A stretch of 64,000 nt of DNA from Cyanophora paradoxa (Eukaryota > Glaucocystophyceae > Cyanophorales > Cyanophoraceae), in NCBI GenBank assembly GCA_004431415.1, contig QPMI01000058.1:124001-188000 (forward strand), read 5' to 3'. How positions within the stretch are numbered: position 1 is the stretch's first letter; the number at the start of each line of letters is the position of its first letter. The notes beneath the pieces are model-generated. The model saw only the letters and a list, made by a program, of their open reading frames with translations, was not told the DNA's origin and ran no database searches. Of this stretch, positions 56,700 to 64,000 are shown piece after piece. Both the position numbers and the translations under genes were made by a program.

Positions 56700-58652
56700 T
56701 CAGGTGCGCTCATTTTTGATGGCCAGGGCAGCTTGAATGTCCTGGGGCACAATTCGCGAGCGCCGAGCGTGAAGCCCCGCGATATTGGCGGCGCGGAAGA
56801 CCTCCACGAGGTAGTTCTCAGCGGCGAGCTGGAGGGCCAGGTACGCGTTGCGCGTGAAGCCTGTCGCGATGCCATCCGGCAGCCGCAGACGCTCCGCGCC
56901 GGTTTTTCCTTCGGCCGCGCGAGCCTCGCACTCGCCCCGGCGGGCTTCGCGCTCGGCCTTCAGAATCTCTCGCGCGAACGGGCGGAACGTTTCCTTGCGG
57001 ATGAGGAGGCGGCGCGTCTTCTGGTAGTGCCTGCAATATTTAATCGCAATCAGAATTTTCAAAAACCCAATTAACAACAGCGCGAATTCGAAGAAATATT
57101 AAAATTTCGCACTCAATCTGGGCGAGTGCGATGGCACCAGACGTGACGTCGACATCATCGTCCTGTATACACGTAGATGCGCCACATTAAACAATTTGCG
57201 AATAGCAGTATTTGGGATATCGATATCGATAGTATTTGGCTCACTCCTTCGCCGGCACCCTCGCCCTCGTCGTCATCGCTCTCGTCATCGGGGATGAAGC
57301 CAATGCACTGCTCCAGCTTCCGCTTTGAGTTCGGCTTGATAGAGCACGTGCACGCGTGTGCGTCTGCGCATGCGATTAATTATAATGAATAATATGCAAG
57401 TGCAAAGAAATTGACAGCGTACCGTGCTGGCTCTCATCCTCCTCGCTACCAGACTCGTTCGAATTCTCTTCGAATTCGTCCTCTACAATTAAATTGCGAT
57501 CAACGGGGCCGCGGCGGGTCCGGAATATTAACGCAGCGACGCGCACGCGCAAAGCATTTTGAGCGCATAAATAATAAATATACGCACCATTAAGTTCCCC
57601 CTCGTCGATGTCGTCGCCAGCTTGCCGTTGAAAATTCAGGTCAACCACGCGCTCGTTTTCTGCAACTGCTTTCAAATGTGAATTGAATTGAATACGGTGC
57701 TCGATTGCGAAGGCTCGAGTGGCCCGGCCCGGGCGGCGAACTCTCGTCATCTGATTCCGTGTCATCAAGCTCATCAAGCTCCGCATCAGACTTAGCATCT
57801 ACATCGGACTCGAGCTCCTGCGCGACCTTCAGCTCGGTGACAGCTCGTTATATTGCGGGCGAACCTTGAATTTGAAACGTTAATGGATTGCGTGACCATA
57901 AAACCGCGCATATTAATACCGCGCATATTAATATTCGGCGGCGTGAGATCTAGAATTGAGCAGTGCTGAATTAAAGTAACACGCACATCTTCGTGGTCGC
58001 TCTCGTTATCGCTCGAATCTGCAGCCGACGATTCGTCTTCCGCACCTTCGGAATCCTGCGCGCGCATGCACGCGCGCGTTCAAAGCTCGCTTACGAAAGG
58101 AAATTAAAACTCAAGCACGAAGCGCACGTTTTCATCGTCGCTCTCGATCTGCAGCGGCTCCTCCGCGGGCGAAATGCCGACGTCGACACGCCGAGCCAGG
58201 CCGAAAAAATCCGGTGAAAGCTCCTCGACCGGCGCTCCCGAGGGAGCGACGACAATGGTGACGTGCGGATCCTTGATGTACTCGCGAAAGCTCAAGTCGA
58301 ACTTGAAAGCCTGCGCGAAATTGCGATCAATTCAATTGCGAATTTTCGCTGCCCACAATGCATGCGCATGCGCAAATCCCGCGGCTCCGGGCACGTGCAT
58401 GCGCGAGTGCACCTTATTGTTGAGCTTGTTGAAGCGCCCGGTGTGTGGCAGGAATTGCCAGGCCTTCACCGCATCGCCGCTGACGTTGCAGTCCAGGGCT
58501 TCAAGGTCTTCCGCCTTGAGCGCCGCAAGCAGCAGCGGGGTGGTGAGCGGGAGGCCGCCGGAGAACTCCACCAATTGCCCATCCTTGGAATTGTGACGAG
58601 CGTCCGATGAGAGAGCAGGGTGCACGTAGATTGTGGCGCTCTCGCTCGCCAT
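56700..58652 (-). CDS. Histone H3-fold protein with long acidic N-terminal extension (CenH3 candidate)
   Basis: Nine exons whose phases all agree. The last exon (57035-56700) encodes a complete but divergent H3 core: HYQKTRRL-LIRKETFRPFAREIL (alpha-N/alpha-1), then YLALQLAAENYLVEVFRAAN (alpha-2) and LHARRSRIVPQDIQAALAIK-NERT (like [22 protein letters not shown]). Loop 1 is expanded by about 26 residues of charged sequence (EREARRGECEARAAEGKTGA...) compared with canonical H3. Upstream exons add ~290 residues: MASESATIYVHPALSSDARH (58652), AFKFDLSFREYIKDPHVTIV (~58310), then six short exons very rich in Asp/Glu/Ser (SEGAEDESSAADSSDNESDH; ELESDVDAKSDAELDELDD; EDEFEENSNESGSEEDES; IPDDESDDDEGEGAGEG). 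The usual basic H3 tail (ARTKQ...) is absent. A diverged N-terminus and longer loop 1 are CenH3 traits, but an acidic tail is not. Introns are short and AT-rich and lack GTACCCC; several donors are GTGCG. Confidence 0.75.
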
Positions 58653-59233
58653 GGATCGACGTGAGCTCGCTGCGCGACGTGTGATTTCTGCCGCAGTGCT
58701 GCGATCGCGACTCTGGAGGGCAAAATCAAATTTTGAGCGGTCTAGCTATAGCTAGCTAGCTTTAGCTAGAGAAATATATATCGAGATCAAGAAGAAGGCT
58801 TAAATAACGAGATTATGACGTCTTCGTTCGAGAGAATTAGTTATAAGAGAGAATCGAAGGCTTTAATTATAACAACGAGAAGTACGACGTTCGAGAGAAA
58901 GGAACTGCAGAATTTAGAAATTGAGTGGATCGGAGTGCGGGGGCGAGCATGGGGGGAGCGGGGGAGCGGGGTGAGGATGGGGGGGGGCGGGGGGGGGGGG
59001 GGGGGGGGGGGGGGGGGCGGTCATGATCATAAGATGGTTTCTCAGCGGTCATGAGGAGCTATAGATCGAGAGGAGCCGGCAAGAAGGTAACGAGGTCTCC
59101 ATTGCATTTCAAGATTCTTCAACAAGGAACCGGCAGCGAGCAAAGCTATTCTCACTCTACACCGCTAAAATAGGACAGGGCGAGCGCATCGCGGGCTGGG
59201 TTCGAATGCGACTTCGAAAGCGACCGAAGGGCC
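58653..59233. other. Intergenic with G-run, no gene
   Basis: Contains TAGCTA palindromes (58740-58770) and a G-rich run at 58978-59020. Open frames across the G-run are compositional. Confidence 0.5.
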
Positions 59234-61150
59234 TCAGCGGCGGCCGGGCCCGGGCTGCTTCTGCTGCTTCTGCTGGTCCTTCTCCTCGTCGCGCGCGGCC
59301 CCCGCCGGGCGGCACCAGGGGGTACGGTCGTCGTCGCACAGGAGCTGCCGGAGTACATGCAGTGGGTCCAAGCGGGCTACAGTGATTTTAGATTTCGGGT
59401 ACCTGGACGGAGTAGCGGATGGAGCCCATAATGAAGGGCTGCAGATTCGAGAGCCAGTACCGGGTCTCCCCAAGGCCCTTTACCCGGTCCACGCCCTGCG
59501 AACGAAGCTCAGGGGGGTACGTCGACGAAGGGAGGAGGGGGTAGGGAAGGGAACCTTGAGGGGGCCCTCGGGCCGCCGGACGGGGGTGGGGTACCCGTCA
59601 AAAGTCTCGTAGTAGGGGCCCGTGTACTGCATTCTCCCTTAGCGGCGGCGGGGGAGCGGGGCGGGGGTACGGGATCACCTTGGAGGAGTCCAGCTTCGGG
59701 CGCTCGGCGGGCCACAGCTGGAGGGGGAGTGGGGGAGTGAGCGGCGGGGGGGTACGCGAATGAATCAGGAGTGGGGTACCCCGTGGACGTCGAGCTTCTG
59801 CTTGAAGAGGGGCCAGTGGTACGGGAGCCCCCAGCCGTCCGTGGGGAAGCCTGGCGAGGGATCGCAAAGCGCATCCGAAAGAGGGTCCGGCGGGATTCGA
59901 AACCACACCGTTGACGCGGATGAGCGTCTCGCGGGACACGACCACTACCCCCCCGAAGTACTTGTCCGCACCCTGGGGCACGGGTACGTAAGAAGCGGCC
60001 CGGGTACTGGAAGCAAAGGAAAGGAGGCTCGCCTCGCGGGGGTGGATGCCGCCCGGGGTAACGTGGAAGACCTGAGGCGGGGTACGGTAGGTCGGCGGCG
60101 AAGCCTCAAAACCGCGCAGGCCGCTGGGGATTCGAACCTTCTCCGGAAGGGCCTTGATGAGGCACGGGGCGTCCTTGACGGGTACGATATCCATCTCTGG
60201 AGGGCGTATGAATCAGAATAACTCAGGGGAGGGGAGGGGAGGGGGAGGGGGAGGAGAGGGAGGGCGAACCGTGGAAGACGTAGTAAGCGTAGTCGGAGTT
60301 AAGGAGATTGTGCTTTTAAGAGGGGGGAAGGGGGGGGGGGAAGGGGGGGGGAGCGCGTCAGCGAGGTACCGAAACCACGAGGCCGCGCGCGGGGGCGGGG
60401 CGGCGGGGCTCACGAGGGCCGTGTTGAAGAGCCCCCCGTAGTTGAAGTACGTCGTACCCGTCTGCTCGAAGAAGAAGACGGTGTACCTGCGCGCGAGGGT
60501 TCGAATCCGGGCGGGGCCCGTTTCCCGCCAGCGGGGCACGCGCTTCATGGGCTGCTTGTCGAGGCTGGGGAGGAGGCGCTCGAGGAAGCGGCGTGCACGG
60601 TCCTCGTCGCCCCTGTACGGCACGATCACAGCGAGCTTGTCGACCTGCGATCGAATTCGATCCGGCGGCCGGCGGGAGCCCCCGCGAGAGCGCGAAAGTG
60701 GTTCACTCGCCTTCTTGCCGCTGTTGCCCGCGAAGTCTGCATTCCGAGCGAGTCAGACAAGCGGCCGCGGGCGGCTCCGGGGCGGGGCGCGGGCCAGCCG
60801 CCGCGCACCGATCCACATCTGGAGCAGCGCGCGGTGCGACCGGAGCGTCTGGGCCCAGGGCGAGCCGCCCTCGCCAGCCTCGACCTCCTTCTTGAGCGCG
60901 TTCAGGCGCTCAATCTCGCTGTTGCAGAGCTCCTTCCGCGCGTTCGAGTCGCCGCTGCAGTCGTCGGACCAGTAGCCCTCGTCGAAGCCGTCCTGGCCCC
61001 ACCCAAACTCGCTGTCATACGTCTGCTTCACCGAGACCATCAAAAGGAACATGCAGATGCTGCGCCGCCGGCCCGCGGTTAGCGCGCCCCGGCCACGGTT
61101 CCGGCTGCGCCGGGAGCGGTGCACCCGAATGCCATGAAGAGACCGCGCAT
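59234..61150 (-). CDS. GT7-family glycosyltransferase (beta-1,4-galactosyltransferase-like)
   Basis: A GT-A glycosyltransferase resembling animal beta-1,4-galactosyltransferases, expected in the Golgi. An N-terminal hydrophobic stretch (ICMFLLMVSV, ~61055) could be the signal anchor. Exons: QTYDSEFGWGQDGFDEGYWS (~61020), KLAVIVPYRGDEDRARRFLE (~60640, the LAVxVPyR motif), YTVFFFEQTGTTYFNYGGLF-NTALVSP (~60485, like the QAGxxxFNRAxLLNVG block), EMDIVPVKDAPCLIKALPEK (~60200, in the place of the metal-binding DVD), KYFGGVVVVSRETLIRVNG (~59965), GFPTDGWGLPYHWPLFKQKL (~59850, in the place of WGWGGEDDD), QPFIMGSIRYSVQ (~59430) and a Lys/Gln tail. Both catalytic motifs are altered, so donor and acceptor specificity are open. 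The start (61150) is provisional because the first junction was not resolved. Confidence 0.6.
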
Positions 61151-61372
61151 CAGCCGCTGTCCGCGTAGGAGATCCGCGGCCCTGGCCCGCAGGCCGCTCA
61201 CTCTCGCGGGACCTGGCGCCATCTCGCCGGTGCTCGCTGGCGGTCCCGCGCGACTGGCAGAGAGGTCCTGCTACCGCCCTGAGTCTCTGCTGCACGTCCG
61301 CGGGCACGCCCGGCCCTGCGTTCGCGCCGAACTCGGGAGGACGGGTACGCGAGCAGAGAAGATACCGCAACA

Positions 61373-62910
61373 ATGTCGGGGTTCGTGGCCGGCGCGCTCA
61401 GCGCCTCCCAGCAGCAGCGTACGCAAGCTTTCAGTTCGTCATCCGCGCGCCTTCGGGATGCAGCGGCTGGGCAGGCGCGTGCGACCTGCACGGGCTGCGG
61501 AAGCCACGCGTGCCTCTGCACGCCCAGCTACGGGCGGCAGCAGGAGCGCAAGCAGCTCAAGTTCGCGGCCCGGAATCCCGGCATGGCGTCGTTCGCCGGG
61601 CTTCGGCCGACCAGCCGCCTCGGCCGCACGCTCCGCCGCAGCCTGGAGGGGAGCGACCCGAACGCCGAGTTGCTGCAGCTTGCTTCCTCCGCCCGCGGCG
61701 AGGATGCCATCTCCCTCGTGCCGCGCGCCGTGCTCGACTTCATCAAGAATCTGATCCCGGGCAAGTCCAAGTCAAGCTCGAACGTCTCCGCGTTCCAGGG
61801 GCGGGTGCGGCCTGCTTTGTTGCACCCGCGGCAGCTTAGCTCGCGCGCTAAGTCTGACGCCCCGCGCGCAGGTCAAGCAGATCAACGAGCTCGAGAGCCA
61901 GCTGAAGGACCTGTCGCTGGATGAGCTCAAGGAGCGCTCGCTCGCGCTCCGCAAGCGCGTGAAAGAAGCCGCCGACGAGAGCGCAGCGATGAACGAAGTG
62001 CTGCCCGAGGTGCGACCGCCTCCGACCGCGCCACCTGCGCGCGTCGCTCCGGCGCCGACAGCGGCGGCGCCGCGCGCGCAGGCGTTCGCACTTGCGCGCG
62101 AGGTCTCGCGTCAGGTTCTGGGCCTCCGCCACTTTGATGTGCAGCTCATCGGTGGCATGGTCCTCCACGAGGCGAGCCGCCCGCGCTCCAGCGCCCAGCG
62201 CCGGAACCCGCTGACGCCGCCGGCAGCGCCGCATCGCCGAGATGAAGACCGGCGAGGGCAAGACCCTCGTCGCCACGCTCCCCGCGTACCTCAACGCCCT
62301 CTCCGGCCGGTACCCCCCTCCTCTCTCCGCCTGCCGCGCCCCGCCCGCCCCGCCCCGCCGCCGACGCCGCGCGCCCGCGCGCCTCCCAGCGGCGTCCACA
62401 TCGTTACTGTGAACGACTACCTCGCCCGCCGGTTCGCCCCCCCCCCTCCCCCACAACAGCTTTGCTCCAGTACCCCGGCCGAGCGCGCCCCCCCCGCAGC
62501 GACCAGGAGATCATGGGGCAGGTCTTCCGCGGCCTCGGCCTCACCGTCGGCCTCATCCAGGTCCGCGGCGTACCCCCGAGCGGCGCGCTTCGTACCCCCC
62601 TGACTATGGTACCCCCCAGAACGGGATGGAGTCGGCCGAGCGCCGGAGCGCGTACGCCTGCGACATCACCTACTGCACTAACAGGTGATAGATCGCGTAC
62701 CCCGCTCGGGTACTCGTCCCCTCTCCCTCAAGCTCCGGTACCCCCCAGCGAGCTCGGGTTCGATTACCTGCGCGACAACATGGCGCTGGAGCAGAAGGAC
62801 CTCGTGCAGGTTCGAACCCCGAGGGGCCCCGAAACGCTCGCCCGCGGCGCCTGGCCCGCGCCGATCGAACGGCGTACCCCCCGCAGCGCCCCTTCAACTT
62901 CTGCATCGTG

Positions 62911-62942
<32 letters not shown>

Positions 62943-64000
62943 GCGTACCTGTACCCCCTTCGAGCCCGCCCCCTCCCTCCTCACTTTCGCCCGCCACTCC
63001 TTTTGTGCAGGCGCGGACGCCGCTCATCATCTCGGGCCAGGGCGACCTCAACGTCGACCGCTACAAGGCGCGTACCCCCCCCCCTCTGCTCCCCCCCTCT
63101 CCTCCCCCCCCCCCCTCTCCTCTTAAAGTTTTCTGCGAAGGTTGCGGCATACGTGGCGGACCAGCTCCGGAAGGGGGTCGACTACGAGGTACCCCCCGCC
63201 TAAGCTAAGCTCCTGAGCTTCCGTTCTCATCTTCCGCCCGACAGGTGAACGAGAAGCAGAAGAGCGCCCAGCTGACGGACGGCGGCTGGCGCGCCATCGA
63301 GGGCATGCTCGGCGTCTCCGCCGACGTGCGTTCCCGTGCCCGCGCCAGCCCTTGAGAAGAAGAAAGAAGCTCACAGGAGCTTTTAGAGGCTTATGAAAGA
63401 AGACCTTCTAGCTCATCTCATCTAAGCCCGCATGCCTGCCTTCCTGCCTTCAAATTCGTTCGCAGGCGGACATGCAGGCGCGCGCCAACTTCATCTCGGA
63501 GTGGTCCGACTACTGCAACGCCGCCATCCGGTAGGGCCCTCTCCTCCCTCCCCCTCCCGCCCTCCCTGCTCTCCCTCCCGCCGCCCCCGCGCCGCTGCTC
63601 TGACCAGCCGGCGCGGCGCAACAGCGCGAAGGAGATCTTCCTGAAGGACAAGCAGTACATCGTCAAGGCAAGCGCGCGAGCGAGCGCGGGACCCCGCCCC
63701 CATCCCTCACACCTCACTCACCCTTATCCCCCTCTTCCCCCGCCAGGACGGGGAGGTGGTGATCGTGGACGAGTTCACGGGGCGCGTGATGCCGGGCCGC
63801 CGCTGGTCCGACGGCCTCCACCAGGCCATCGAGGCCAAGGGTCCGTCCGCCCGTGAAGTTGACGAGGCTAGGCTCATAGCTTATATAAGCTTCTTTAAGC
63901 TCCCTAAGCTTCTTTAAGCATATACAAGCGCTTATTTAAGCTTCTTTAAGCGGCCTCCACCAGGCCATCGAGGCAAAAATAGAAATAAGCTTCTTTGAGA
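61373..64000 (+). CDS. SECA1: SecA preprotein translocase ATPase, plastid (partial)
   Basis: The ATPase motor that drives proteins through the thylakoid Sec translocon. ATG 61373 opens a Ser/Ala/Arg-rich leader (about 110 residues, plastid transit). Exons then give [20 protein letters not shown] (61872), [18 protein letters not shown] (~62118), [20 protein letters not shown] (Walker A, ~62237), [14 protein letters not shown] (~62394), [20 protein letters not shown] (62501), [20 protein letters not shown] (~62752), [17 protein letters not shown] (DEAD-type Walker B, ~62890), [17 protein letters not shown] (~63015), [29 protein letters not shown] (~63270), and [31 protein letters not shown] (63747-63839). 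The window ends about 45% into the protein. Two introns (from 63068 and 63668) need GC donors to keep frame. Leader plus nuclear introns indicate a nuclear gene for a plastid protein. Confidence 0.9.
63812..63974. repeat. 24-bp exon end duplicated around an AAGCTTCTTTAA-rich insert
   Basis: CGGCCTCCACCAGGCCATCG (first 20 of 24 identical bases) occurs at 63812-63835, inside the SecA exon, and again at 63951-63974. Between them are several copies of TAAGCTTCTTTAAG. It may be an insertion that duplicated its target, or a local tandem duplication. Confidence 0.7.

Overview
The window is nuclear DNA of a eukaryote, most probably a unicellular alga. Almost every gene is broken into many short exons whose phases match. 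There is a nucleus-encoded plastid-type SecA, a zeta-carotene desaturase with an N-terminal leader, and animal/protist-type genes (Elongator ELP1, SCFD2, TFIIF beta, a polycystin channel). In red-lineage plastids secA is normally plastid-encoded, so a nuclear secA favours a green-type plastid or another lineage that moved secA to the nucleus; the species cannot be named from this window.

Layout. 0.4-4.8 kb: a minus-strand APE/RT LINE with target-site duplication and A-tail, itself interrupted by a 0.9-kb insertion; beside it a 713-bp A-tailed retroposon. 5.6-6.9 kb: repeats and palindromic GC-rich DNA. 6.9-10.05 kb (-): two-domain glyoxalase I. 10.45-16.66 kb (+): secreted repeat protein built from near-identical ~2-kb genomic units. 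17.6-19.2 kb: copied fragments of the ELP1 3' end and the glyoxalase 5' end, lying beside TA-flanked MITE-like elements (18.6-20.1 kb). 21.5-28.7 kb (+): polycystin-2-like channel with AT-rich introns. 29.3-35.8 kb (-): ELP1, divergent over 74 bp from an F-box/LRR gene (35.8-37.8 kb, +). 38.0-38.9 kb (-): YnfA-like membrane protein carrying an apparent 5-bp frameshift. 39.2-41.9 kb (+): zeta-carotene desaturase. 43-46 kb: an acidic hypothetical protein, a fold-back element, a MITE and a decayed LSU-rRNA fragment. 46.45-47.8 kb (+): TFIIF beta. 48.4-49.7 kb (+): aldose-1-epimerase family. 50.0-53.4 kb (-): SCFD2. 53.7-55.3 kb (+): coiled-coil protein. 55.4-56.15 kb (-): unknown. 56.7-58.65 kb (-): a histone-H3-fold protein with a long acidic N-terminal extension. 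59.2-61.15 kb (-): GT7-like glycosyltransferase. 61.4-64.0 kb (+): SecA, running off the window.

Two intron classes are visible. In the GC-rich housekeeping genes, introns start G(T/C)GCG or GTAC and carry a GTACCCCC tract at or just after the donor; many end GGGGGTACAG, so the intron ends form an inverted repeat. In the polycystin and secreted-repeat genes introns are AT-rich or palindrome-rich and lack this motif. The H3-like gene also lacks the C-tract, although several of its donors are GTGCG. The two most unusual items are the donor-linked GTACCCCC/GGGGGTACAG intron architecture and the acidic-tailed, loop-1-expanded H3-like protein. A family of TA-flanked MITEs whose repeated internal word differs from copy to copy is also notable. 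All exon boundaries are inferred by eye from reading-frame continuity and family resemblance; no alignment or RNA evidence was available.
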